Below are positions 1 through 6,339 of a DNA stretch of 9,009 bases, one piece after another (the stretch's first letter is position 1; each line of letters opens with the position of its first letter). The DNA lies in the NCBI GenBank assembly GCA_017472905.1, contig JAFUNW010000206.1, positions 1-9,009 on the forward strand, in the 5' to 3' direction. Below the pieces are notes generated by a model, which did no database searches, was not told where the DNA came from, and was given only the letters and a program-made list of their open reading frames with translations. Origin of the DNA: Bacteroidaceae bacterium (GTDB taxonomy: Bacteria; Bacteroidota; Bacteroidia; Bacteroidales; Bacteroidaceae). Position numbers and translations under genes: made by a program.

Positions 1-1016
1 TAAGCAGTCTGTTTCGATATGTATTTCCTCTTCTTTTAGGGGGAATCATTATGTATTGGACCTATCGTGATTTTGATTTTTCTCAGGTAGATGAAACTCT
101 TTTTAAGAAGATAGATGTTTGGTGGATGTCTGTTTCTTTAATTTTTGGAATATTGAGTCAGGTTTTTCGTGGCATCCGTTGGAAACAAACGTTGGAGCCT
201 TTGGGCGAGTTTCCTCGTACATCTCATTGTATACATGCCGTATTTATATCTTATGCAGCTAATTTAGTGGTTCCCCGTTTAGGCGAAGTTTCTCGTTGTG
301 GAGTCTTGGCAGAGGCGGATAATGTTTCATTTTCTAAATCTTTGGGAACAGTTGTTACAGAACGGGTGATAGATACGCTTTGTATAGGTCTCATGACTCT
401 TTGGGCTATTGGAGGACAATGGCGTGTATTTCGTGATTTCTTTCAAGAGACTGGTACAAAATTCGGGAATTGGGAACGCATGTTTCTATCAACAGAATTT
501 TATGGATGGATTTTGGTCGGTTTGTTGCTTTGTTGGGGGGGCTTTCTCTTGTTGAAGCGCCTTTCAATCTATAAACGTTTGAAACAACTATGTTATAATT
601 TATGGGAAGGCATTATGTCTGTTCGAAAGGTACGCAGACCGGGATTGTTTATTTGCTATACCATACTTATTTGGATGTCTTACCTATTCCATTTTTATCT
701 GACATTCTTTTGCTTTCAGTTTTCCGACCATTTGAGTTTTATGGCTGGTTTAGTTATGTTTGTGGTTGGGAGCATAGCTGTAGTTATTCCAACTCCCAAT
801 GGAGCCGGTCCTTGGCATTATGCCGTAATTACAATGATGGTGCTTTATGGGGTTTCAACAGAAGATGCAGGGATGTTTGCTCTGTTGGTGCATGCTATTC
901 AAACATTCTTAATAATATTGCTAGGTGTGTATGGATTGTTAGTCATGCAAATAGGAAAAAAGAAATTATTAACCAAAGCACAGCGCACAAGCGATGTTGC
1001 TGAAATAAGATCATAA
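1..1016 (+). CDS. LPG-synthase-TM / UPF0104 family membrane protein, 5' end cut off by the window
   Basis: Multi-pass inner-membrane protein related to the transmembrane (flippase-like) domain of lysylphosphatidylglycerol synthases. The substrate of these stand-alone members is generally unknown. Family-type motifs are visible: VPRLGEVSRCG about residues 74-84 counted from the Met at base 51, then ERVIDT at 104-109, then PTPNGAGPWHY at 247-257. Several hydrophobic segments follow, the last near residues 280-300, and the tail is basic. An ATG at 51 has an AGGGGGA stretch before it and could look like the start. However, the same frame stays open to base 1 and the bases before 51 encode a hydrophobic stretch (FRYVFPLLLGGII) that completes a first membrane helix. 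I therefore call the gene partial, with its start upstream of the window. No soluble aminoacyltransferase domain follows, so it is not a full MprF. Its stop lies 2 bases before pepD, which suggests co-transcription. Confidence 0.88.
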   Translation, partial: SSLFRYVFPLLLGGIIMYWTYRDFDFSQVDETLFKKIDVWWMSVSLIFGILSQVFRGIRWKQTLEPLGEFPRTSHCIHAVFISYAANLVVPRLGEVSRCGVLAEADNVSFSKSLGTVVTERVIDTLCIGLMTLWAIGGQWRVFRDFFQETGTKFGNWERMFLSTEFYGWILVGLLLCWGGFLLLKRLSIYKRLKQLCYNLWEGIMSVRKVRRPGLFICYTILIWMSYLFHFYLTFFCFQFSDHLSFMAGLVMFVVGSIAVVIPTPNGAGPWHYAVITMMVLYGVSTEDAGMFALLVHAIQTFLIILLGVYGLLVMQIGKKKLLTKAQRTSDVAEIRS

Positions 1017-1018
1017 TT

Positions 1019-2476
1019 ATGAATACGATTCAATCTTTAGCTCCACAATGTGTGTGGAAAAACTTTTATTTGTTAACGCAAGTACCTCGGCCTTCCGGAC
1101 ATTTGGAGGCTATACAGGCTTTTCTGATGGATTTCGGACAGAAAGCAGGAGTAGAAGTGATAAAAGATGAGGCCGGAAATATTATTTATCGCAAGCCGGC
1201 CACTTCGGGAATGGAGAAGCGTGAAACGGTAATATTGCAGGCTCACATGGATATGGTTCCCCAAAAGAATAATGATACGGTACATGATTTTGTGAAAGAT
1301 CCGATTCAACCATACATTGATGGTGAATGGGTTCGTGCCAAAGGAACAACTCTAGGTGCAGACAATGGTATGGGAGTTGCTGCTATCATGGCAATAATGG
1401 AAGATAAGAGTCTGGTACATGGACCGTTGGAAGCTTTGATTACAGCTGACGAAGAGACCGGAATGTATGGTGCTTTCGGATTGAAAGAGGGTGAACTTTC
1501 CGGTAAAATTCTGTTGAATTTAGATTCGGAAGAAGAGGGTGAACTCTATATCGGTTGTGCCGGAGGTATTGATGTAACGGCCAGTCTTCAATACAAAGAG
1601 GTGGAGACTGATTCTACGGATGTGGCAGTAAAGATAACCCTAAAAGGATTGCGGGGTGGACATTCCGGCTTGGAAATCTGTGAAGGACGTGCCAATGCCA
1701 ATAAATTGATGGTTCGTTTAGTTCGTGAAGCAGTTGCGGATTATGAAGCACGCTTGGCTTCTTGGCACGGAGGAAATATGCGCAATGCCATTCCTCGGGA
1801 ATGTGAAGTTGTACTGACATTGCCGGCAGAGAATGAGGAAGAACTTTTGGGATTGGTGAAGTATTGCGAAGAACTCTTTAATGAAGAGTATCATGAAATA
1901 GAGACGCCAATTTCGCTTCATGCTGAACGAACGGTTTTACCTGTCGGAGAAGTACCTGAAGAGATTCAAGATAATTTGATTGATGCCATTTTTGCATGTC
2001 AGAATGGTGTTGTACGTTACATCCCCTCTATTCCCGATACAGTCGAGACTTCTTCTAATTTAGCTATTATTACGATTGAGAACGGTAAAGCTGAATTTAA
2101 TATATTAGCTCGCAGTAGCAGTGAATCAATGAAAGAATATATTGCCACATCTTTGGAAAGTTGTTTTAACATGGCCGGAATGAAGGTTGAATTAAGCGGA
2201 AGTTATTCCGGTTGGCAACCCAATGTAAACTCTCCTATATTGAAAGCCATGAAAGAGAGCTATCAAATCCAATTTGGAAAAGAACCTTCTGTGAAGGTTA
2301 TACACGCCGGTCTGGAATGTGGAATTATCGGTGCATCTCATCCGGGATTAGATATGATTTCATTCGGCCCGACTTTGCGCTCTCCGCATTCTCCGGATGA
2401 AAGGGCTTATATTCCTTCAGTGCAGAAGTTCTACGATTTCTTGCTTGAAACATTGAAACAAGTTCCTTGTAAGTAA
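1019..2476 (+). CDS. pepD: Aminoacyl-histidine dipeptidase (cytosolic nonspecific dipeptidase, M20 family)
   Basis: Zinc-dependent dipeptidase of the cytoplasm that cleaves dipeptides with broad specificity, in E. coli including Xaa-His. At 485 residues it matches the usual length of the family. The two-metal site is complete by motif: HMD at 76-78, GADNGMG with Asp115, ADEETG with the Glu145/Glu146 pair (general base and metal ligand), NLDSEEEGE with Asp169, and His457 in SPHSPDE. The lid/dimerisation domain carries GGHSG at 213-217, and HAGLECG lies at 429-435. There is no signal peptide, so it acts in the cytosol. The ATG at 1019 is 2 bases after the stop of the membrane-protein gene, so the two are probably one transcript. 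It is followed by a strong terminator hairpin. The function call is firm. The exact physiological substrate cannot be read from sequence. Confidence 0.95.
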   Translation: MNTIQSLAPQCVWKNFYLLTQVPRPSGHLEAIQAFLMDFGQKAGVEVIKDEAGNIIYRKPATSGMEKRETVILQAHMDMVPQKNNDTVHDFVKDPIQPYIDGEWVRAKGTTLGADNGMGVAAIMAIMEDKSLVHGPLEALITADEETGMYGAFGLKEGELSGKILLNLDSEEEGELYIGCAGGIDVTASLQYKEVETDSTDVAVKITLKGLRGGHSGLEICEGRANANKLMVRLVREAVADYEARLASWHGGNMRNAIPRECEVVLTLPAENEEELLGLVKYCEELFNEEYHEIETPISLHAERTVLPVGEVPEEIQDNLIDAIFACQNGVVRYIPSIPDTVETSSNLAIITIENGKAEFNILARSSSESMKEYIATSLESCFNMAGMKVELSGSYSGWQPNVNSPILKAMKESYQIQFGKEPSVKVIHAGLECGIIGASHPGLDMISFGPTLRSPHSPDERAYIPSVQKFYDFLLETLKQVPCK

Positions 2477-2494
2477 TAATCATTTGGAAACCAT

Positions 2495-2546
2495 AGCAGA
2501 AGAACAAAAGAGAGAATAATTACTCCCTTTGTTCTTCTGCTTTTTT
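2495..2546 (+). terminator. Intrinsic terminator after pepD
   Basis: A perfect 14-bp inverted repeat (left arm 2495-2508, right arm 2528-2541) closes a loop of 19 bases in which a few further pairs are possible. It runs into six T residues (2541-2546). It lies 18 bases after the pepD stop and before the argR promoter, so it separates the dipeptidase unit from the arginine genes. Confidence 0.88.
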
Positions 2547-2624
2547 ATGCCAATAGACTTAAATTCGATAATTATGCAATAAAATGAGGTAAAAATGCTC
2601 GTGTGAGTGAAAAAAAAACTCTTT

Positions 2625-2658
2625 TTTGTATAATTGATAGATATTATTTGTATTTTTG
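2625..2658 (+). promoter_or_regulatory. Bacteroidota-type promoter for argR
   Basis: TTTG at 2625-2628 (-33 type) and TATTTTTG at 2651-2658, a full match to the TAnnTTTG -7 consensus of the Bacteroides primary sigma factor. They are separated by 22 bases, slightly longer than usual. Transcription would begin near 2665, leaving a leader of only about 20 bases before the argR ATG at 2687. This position also argues against translation from the GTG at 2603. The elements are visible in the sequence. The start point is inferred. Confidence 0.65.
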
Positions 2659-2669
2659 CATCCGTTTTT

Positions 2670-2683
2670 GGAATAATTATACA
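2670..2683 (+). promoter_or_regulatory. ArgR operator-like ARG box over the argR transcription start
   Basis: The 14-mer GGAATAATTATACA matches the E. coli ARG-box core TGAATWWWWATTCA at 8 of 10 fixed positions and at all four W positions. It lies between the -7 element and the argR start codon, overlapping the first transcribed bases, where a bound repressor would block initiation. The consensus is from Enterobacteria, and whether Bacteroidota ArgR uses the same site is an assumption. I do not see a convincing second box at the usual helical spacing. Confidence 0.5.
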
Positions 2684-2686
2684 GAG

Positions 2687-3163
2687 ATGACAAAGAAAAC
2701 CAATCGCTTGGATGCAATTAAACTGATTATTTCAAGCAAAGAAATTTGCTGTCAGGAAGAATTGTTAAAATACTTGCGTAATGAGGGCTTTCAATTGACG
2801 CAGGCTACTTTGTCGCGCGATTTGAAGCAACTGAAAGTGGCAAAAGCTTCCAGTATGAATGGGAAATATGTATATGTTTTGCCTAACAATACAATGTATC
2901 GCCGTTTACCGGAAAATGAAAATCCTATTCGCGAAATGATGAAGTTCAATGGCTTCATATCTATCTGCTTTTCTCACAACATTGCAGTGATTCGTACCCG
3001 TCCCGGTTACGCCAGTAGATTGGCCTATGACATCGACAACCAAAATCTACCACAAATATTAGGAACTATAGCCGGAGACGATACCATCATGTTGGTGATT
3101 CGTGAAGGCGTCATGCAAGAAGAAGTTCGTAAAGCATTGATGGTTGTGATTCCTAATATATAA
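2687..3163 (+). CDS. argR: Arginine repressor ArgR
   Basis: Arginine-sensing transcription regulator of 158 residues, the normal size of the family. The N-terminal winged helix-turn-helix (about 1-70) carries TQATLSRDLKQLKVAK at 38-53, the typical recognition-helix region. The C-terminal domain, which forms hexamers and binds arginine, holds GTIAGDDT at 126-133, with the Asp131/Asp132 pair expected to contact the arginine ligand. I chose the ATG at 2687. The frame is open further up to a GTG at 2603, but the extra 28 residues do not look like ArgR and would place the promoter inside the gene. It leads the arginine cluster and probably represses it and itself through the ARG-box-like site just upstream. 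It is followed by 70 AT-rich bases before the next gene. Confidence 0.95.
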   Translation: MTKKTNRLDAIKLIISSKEICCQEELLKYLRNEGFQLTQATLSRDLKQLKVAKASSMNGKYVYVLPNNTMYRRLPENENPIREMMKFNGFISICFSHNIAVIRTRPGYASRLAYDIDNQNLPQILGTIAGDDTIMLVIREGVMQEEVRKALMVVIPNI

Positions 3164-3188
3164 TAAGGTATAGAAAAAATATTTTTCC

Positions 3189-3225
3189 CGAATAAGAATA
3201 AAAAAGTTTGTAGTATTATAATTTA
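3189..3225 (+). promoter_or_regulatory. Two weak ARG-box-like sequences before the GNAT gene
   Basis: 3189-3202 and 3212-3225 each match the ARG-box core at 7 of 10 fixed positions. Their centres are 23 bases apart, near the two-turn spacing of ArgR box pairs. The region is very AT-rich, so chance matches are likely. I found no clear TTTG/TAnnTTTG promoter in this gap, so the downstream genes may be read from the argR promoter. Confidence 0.22.
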
Positions 3226-3233
3226 GAAAAAGA

Positions 3234-3803
3234 ATGGATACTCAATCAATTGATGTAATGGTGGCCGATGCTTCGCATGAAGTATATGTAGATACCATAT
3301 TAGAAACAATTACGGCAGCAGCAAAAGTACGTGGAACCGGTATAGCTAAACGTACTCATGAGTACGTAGCACAAAAGATGAAAGAGGGAAAAGCCATCAT
3401 CGCCCTATGTGGTGATGAATTTGCAGGATTTTGTTATATTGAAAGTTGGGGAAACAAACAATATGTGGCAAACTCCGGACTGATTGTAGTCGAGAAATTC
3501 CGAGGAATGGGGTTAGCCAAGCGTATCAAACATGCAGCTTTTACTTTAAGTCGTTTGCGTTGGCCTCATGCTAAATTGTTTGGTTTGACAAGTGGTGGAG
3601 CTGTAATGAAAATCAATACAGAATTGGGATATGTTCCGGTTCCTTTTGCTGAACTGACAGATGATGAAGCTTTTTGGAAAGGATGCGAAGGCTGTATCAA
3701 CCACGATGTATTGGAACGTACAGGTCGCAGGTATTGTATTTGTACAGCCATGCTTTATGACCCCGAAAAACGAGAGAAGACTAAAAATGACAGTTTAAAA
3801 TAG
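3234..3803 (+). CDS. GNAT-family acyltransferase, candidate N-acylglutamate (N-succinylglutamate) synthase
   Basis: Predicted to make the first committed arginine intermediate by transferring an acyl group (succinyl in Bacteroides) from CoA to glutamate. It has 189 residues and a GNAT fold: beta strands around 53-70, then LIVVEKFRGMGLAKRIK at 83-99 with the acyl-CoA pyrophosphate-binding RGMGLA at 90-95. It lacks the amino-acid-kinase-like domain of classical ArgA, and it is not ArgJ. The role rests on its place between argR and argG and on my recollection that the B. thetaiotaomicron gene at this position (BT3761) was implicated genetically as N-succinylglutamate synthase. The C-terminus has cysteines 151, 154, 168 and 170 (CEGC ... 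CIC), suggestive of a metal site or redox-sensitive loop. It ends 6 bases before argG, so the pair is almost surely co-transcribed. Family call firm, substrate inferred. Confidence 0.85.
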   Translation: MDTQSIDVMVADASHEVYVDTILETITAAAKVRGTGIAKRTHEYVAQKMKEGKAIIALCGDEFAGFCYIESWGNKQYVANSGLIVVEKFRGMGLAKRIKHAAFTLSRLRWPHAKLFGLTSGGAVMKINTELGYVPVPFAELTDDEAFWKGCEGCINHDVLERTGRRYCICTAMLYDPEKREKTKNDSLK

Positions 3804-3809
3804 AAAAAT

Positions 3810-5015
3810 ATGGAAACAAAAAAGAAAGTGGTGGTCGCATTCAGCGGCGGACTTGATACCTCATACACAGTGATGTATTTAGCAAAGGAAAAAGGCTATG
3901 AAGTTTATGCCGCTTGTGCCAATACGGGAGGTTTCAGCCCGGAACAATTGAAAACGAACGAAGAAAATGCCTATAAGTTGGGAGCAACCCAATACGTAAC
4001 ATTGGATGTAACCCGCGAGTATTACGAGAAAAGTCTGAAATACATGGTGTATGGTAATGTTCTTCGTAATGGCACTTATCCCATTTCTGTAAGTTCGGAG
4101 CGTATTTTCCAAGCGTTGGCTATCGCACGTTATGCCAATGAAATTGGAGCAGATGCCATTGCTCATGGAAGTACGGGAGCCGGTAACGATCAGATTCGTT
4201 TTGATATGACTTTCTTGGTGATGGCTCCCGGAGTGGAGATTATCACTCTGACTCGCGACATGGCTCTGAGTCGTCAAGAAGAAATAGATTACCTTAATAA
4301 GAACGGTTTTGCTGCAGACTTCACCAAACTGAAATATTCATATAATGTAGGTATTTGGGGAACCTCTATCTGTGGTGGCGAAATATTGGATTCAGCACAA
4401 GGATTGCCAGAATCTGCCTATCTCAAACATTGTACAAAAGAGGGAACAGAACAATTGCGTCTCACTTTTGAGAAAGGAGAGTTGAAAGCTGTAAATGATG
4501 AATCCTTTGACGATCCAATTAAAGCCATTCAAAAGGTAGAAGAGATAGGGGCCGCTTATGGTATTGGACGGGATATGCACGTAGGTGATACCATCATTGG
4601 AATCAAAGGACGTGTAGGTTTCGAGGCTGCTGCACCCATGTTGATTATCGGTGCACACCGTTTTCTTGAAAAATATACGCTTAGCAAGTGGCAACAATAT
4701 TGGAAAGACCAAGTCGCCAATTGGTATGGTATGTTCTTGCATGAAAGCCAATATCTGGAGCCTGTTATGCGCGATATTGAAGCTATGCTTACAGAAAGTC
4801 AGCGTAATGTAAACGGAACAGCTATTTTGGAATTGCGTCCGTTAGGCTTTTCTACCGTAGGTGTGGAAAGTCAGGATGATTTAGTGAAGAATAAACTTGG
4901 CGAATATGGCGAAATGCAAAAAGGTTGGACAGCCGATGATGCAAAAGGATTCATCAAAGTGCTCTCCACTCCGCTTCGTGCCTATTATGCCAATCATAAA
5001 GACGAGGAAATTTAA
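3810..5015 (+). CDS. argG: Argininosuccinate synthase
   Basis: Joins citrulline and aspartate with ATP to form argininosuccinate, AMP and pyrophosphate, the penultimate arginine step, in the cytoplasm. At 401 residues it is a normal-length family member. The N-terminal ATP-pyrophosphatase loop is SGGLDTS at 12-18. AHGSTGAGNDQIRFD at 118-132 is the conserved nucleotide/substrate segment, and WGTSICGGEI follows at 183-192. GIKGRVGFEAAAP at 264-276 belongs to the synthetase domain, followed by the C-terminal oligomerisation helix. It starts 6 bases after the GNAT gene stop, with an A-rich leader and no clear Shine-Dalgarno site. The matching lyase gene (argH) is not in the window. Confidence 0.96.
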   Translation: METKKKVVVAFSGGLDTSYTVMYLAKEKGYEVYAACANTGGFSPEQLKTNEENAYKLGATQYVTLDVTREYYEKSLKYMVYGNVLRNGTYPISVSSERIFQALAIARYANEIGADAIAHGSTGAGNDQIRFDMTFLVMAPGVEIITLTRDMALSRQEEIDYLNKNGFAADFTKLKYSYNVGIWGTSICGGEILDSAQGLPESAYLKHCTKEGTEQLRLTFEKGELKAVNDESFDDPIKAIQKVEEIGAAYGIGRDMHVGDTIIGIKGRVGFEAAAPMLIIGAHRFLEKYTLSKWQQYWKDQVANWYGMFLHESQYLEPVMRDIEAMLTESQRNVNGTAILELRPLGFSTVGVESQDDLVKNKLGEYGEMQKGWTADDAKGFIKVLSTPLRAYYANHKDEEI

Positions 5016-5061
5016 GAATCTTTTTTATTATATTTACTAACCTTTTTAAAAAGAAGCGTTT

Positions 5062-5244
5062 ATGAGTGAGAAAAAATTAACGAGAACTGTCGAAGGCAAA
5101 CTTATTGGTGGCGTTTGTTCTGGTTTGGGTAAGTACACCAATATCAATCCTTGGATCTTCCGTCTGTTGTTTATCCTCTTTGGATTTACAACTGTTGGAG
5201 TGATTGTTTATGTGATAGCTTGTTTGGCTTTGCCACAGGAATAA
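5062..5244 (+). CDS. Small PspC-domain membrane protein
   Basis: A 60-residue protein that is essentially a lone PspC domain. The start KLTRTVEGKLIGGVCSGLGK (5-24) is typical, followed by the N-terminal part of the hydrophobic region, WIFRLLFILFG at 31-41, and a membrane helix to about residue 56 ending in ALPQE. PspC domains occur in phage-shock and envelope-stress membrane proteins. What a stand-alone copy does here is unknown. It lies 46 bases after argG and 109 bases before argC, on the same strand as the arginine genes. It is followed by two hairpins, so it may end one transcript that starts at argR. Nothing in the protein points to arginine metabolism. The domain call is good, the cellular role open. 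Confidence 0.87.
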   Translation: MSEKKLTRTVEGKLIGGVCSGLGKYTNINPWIFRLLFILFGFTTVGVIVYVIACLALPQE

Positions 5245-5265
5245 GAGGTTATCCGAACGATTAAA

Positions 5266-5285
5266 ACAAATGATTGAACGTTTGT
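5266..5285 (+). other. Short hairpin before the argC-proximal terminator
   Basis: Arms 5266-5272 and 5279-5285 form seven pairs (one G-U) around a six-base loop. It is AT-rich and weak by itself, but it sits only 6 bases before the stronger hairpin at 5292-5323, making a tandem structure in the argC upstream region. Confidence 0.35.
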
Positions 5286-5291
5286 GAAAAG

Positions 5292-5330
5292 TATAAAGGT
5301 GAGAATTCTCTCTCACCTTTGTATTTTCTA
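5292..5330 (+). terminator. Terminator-like hairpin between the PspC gene and argC
   Basis: The arms 5292-5304 and 5311-5323 pair over 13 positions with one G-U, around a six-base loop. The base of the loop contains the palindrome GAGAATTCTC. The tail TATTTTCT is only a moderate U-tract, so termination may be partial. It stands between two same-strand genes and 24 bases before argC. It could end the argR-to-PspC transcript, lower argC-argD expression, or act as an attenuator. Confidence 0.6.
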
Positions 5331-5353
5331 GTTAGAAATAAAAAATAGAAAAG

Positions 5354-6322
5354 ATGATTAAAGCAGGAATAATTGGCGGGGCAGGATACACAGCGGGCGA
5401 ACTATTGCGCTTGCTGATTAATCATCCCGAAGTAGAGATTACATTTGTTAATAGTAGTAGCAATGCCGGAAATCCGATAGTGGATGTTCACGAAGGCTTG
5501 ATAGGTGAAACCGATTTGGTTTTTACGGACGAGTTGCCATTGGATGAGATTGATGTACTCTTTTTCTGTACCGCTCATGGTGATACAAAGAAATTCATGG
5601 ATTCGCATGAGTTGCCTAAACATCTGAAAGTCGTAGACCTCTCAATGGATTATCGTTTGGAAGCTCCCGAACATGAGTTTGTCTATGGACTGCCGGAATT
5701 GGATAAAGAAGCCATCAGTAAAGCCAAATATATAGCTAATCCGGGATGTTTTGCTACTTGTATTCAGTTGGCTTTGCTTCCTTTGGCTAAAAATCAGTTG
5801 ATTCATGAAAATGTCATCGTGAATGCAATAACAGGAAGCACCGGTGCCGGTGTAAAGCCCGGAGCAACCTCCCATTTTAGTTGGAGAAACAACAATATCA
5901 GTATTTACAAGCCTTTCAGCCACCAGCATGTGCCTGAAATCAAGCAAAGTTTGCGTAAGTTGCAGGGAAGTTATAATTCAGAAATTGATTTTATCCCGTA
6001 TCGTGGAGACTTTGCACGCGGAATTTTTGCTACAGTGGTGCTTCATTGCAAAGCCAATGCCGATAGTTTGTATTTAATGTATAAAGAGTATTATGCCGAT
6101 GCTCCTTTTGTGCATGTTTCGGAAAAGAACATAGATTTGAAACAGGTGGTAAATACCAATAAGTGTTTGGTTCATTTGGAGAAGCATGACGACAAGTTGC
6201 TTATCATTTCTTGTATAGACAATTTGCTCAAGGGTGCCAGCGGACAAGCTGTGCAGAATATGAATTTGCTTTTCGGATTGGATGAACAGACCGCCTTGAA
6301 ATTAAAACCGAGTGCATTCTAA
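5354..6322 (+). CDS. argC: N-acyl-gamma-glutamyl-phosphate reductase
   Basis: NADPH-dependent reduction of N-acetyl- or, in Bacteroides, probably N-succinyl-glutamyl phosphate to the semialdehyde, the third arginine step. It has 322 residues. The N-terminal Rossmann motif is GGAGYTAGELLRLL at 8-21. The catalytic cysteine is Cys132 in NPGCFAT (129-135). GSTGAGVKPG at 161-170 and HQHVPEI at 190-196 are also conserved, the latter including a probable catalytic His. NLLKGASGQAVQNMN at 290-304 is the C-terminal signature. The start is clear: an A-rich leader and an ATG directly before the first beta strand. ArgC and the following ArgD are 17 bases apart and form a pair. Which acyl group it prefers cannot be read from the motifs. 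Confidence 0.95.
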   Translation: MIKAGIIGGAGYTAGELLRLLINHPEVEITFVNSSSNAGNPIVDVHEGLIGETDLVFTDELPLDEIDVLFFCTAHGDTKKFMDSHELPKHLKVVDLSMDYRLEAPEHEFVYGLPELDKEAISKAKYIANPGCFATCIQLALLPLAKNQLIHENVIVNAITGSTGAGVKPGATSHFSWRNNNISIYKPFSHQHVPEIKQSLRKLQGSYNSEIDFIPYRGDFARGIFATVVLHCKANADSLYLMYKEYYADAPFVHVSEKNIDLKQVVNTNKCLVHLEKHDDKLLIISCIDNLLKGASGQAVQNMNLLFGLDEQTALKLKPSAF

Positions 6323-6339
6323 AATAAAAAATGTGAACG

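Noticed and set aside
602..1003. Plus-strand 133-residue open frame inside the membrane-protein gene
   Set aside because: Shifted frame within a well-supported gene, with no recognisable domain.
2603..2686. GTG start giving a 28-residue N-terminal extension of ArgR
   Set aside because: The extension does not resemble ArgR, and the best promoter (2625-2658) lies inside it. The ATG at 2687 gives the normal family length.
3173..3187. GAAAAAATATTTTTC dyad after argR as a terminator or operator
   Set aside because: Six A-T-rich pairs with a three-base centre form no stable hairpin, and such palindromes are common in AT-rich gaps.
4392..4751. Minus-strand 119-residue open frame opposite argG
   Set aside because: Shadow of the conserved argG coding frame. 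No signal peptide or domain is seen.
5042..5053. CTTTTTAAAAAG palindrome before the PspC gene as a terminator
   Set aside because: It has no loop and no following T-run, so it cannot form a normal terminator hairpin.
5281..5321. TTTG (5281-5284) with CACCTTTG (5314-5321) as an argC promoter
   Set aside because: The -7 element has a mismatch at its first T, the spacing of 29 bases is too long, and the sequence is explained by the hairpin arm.
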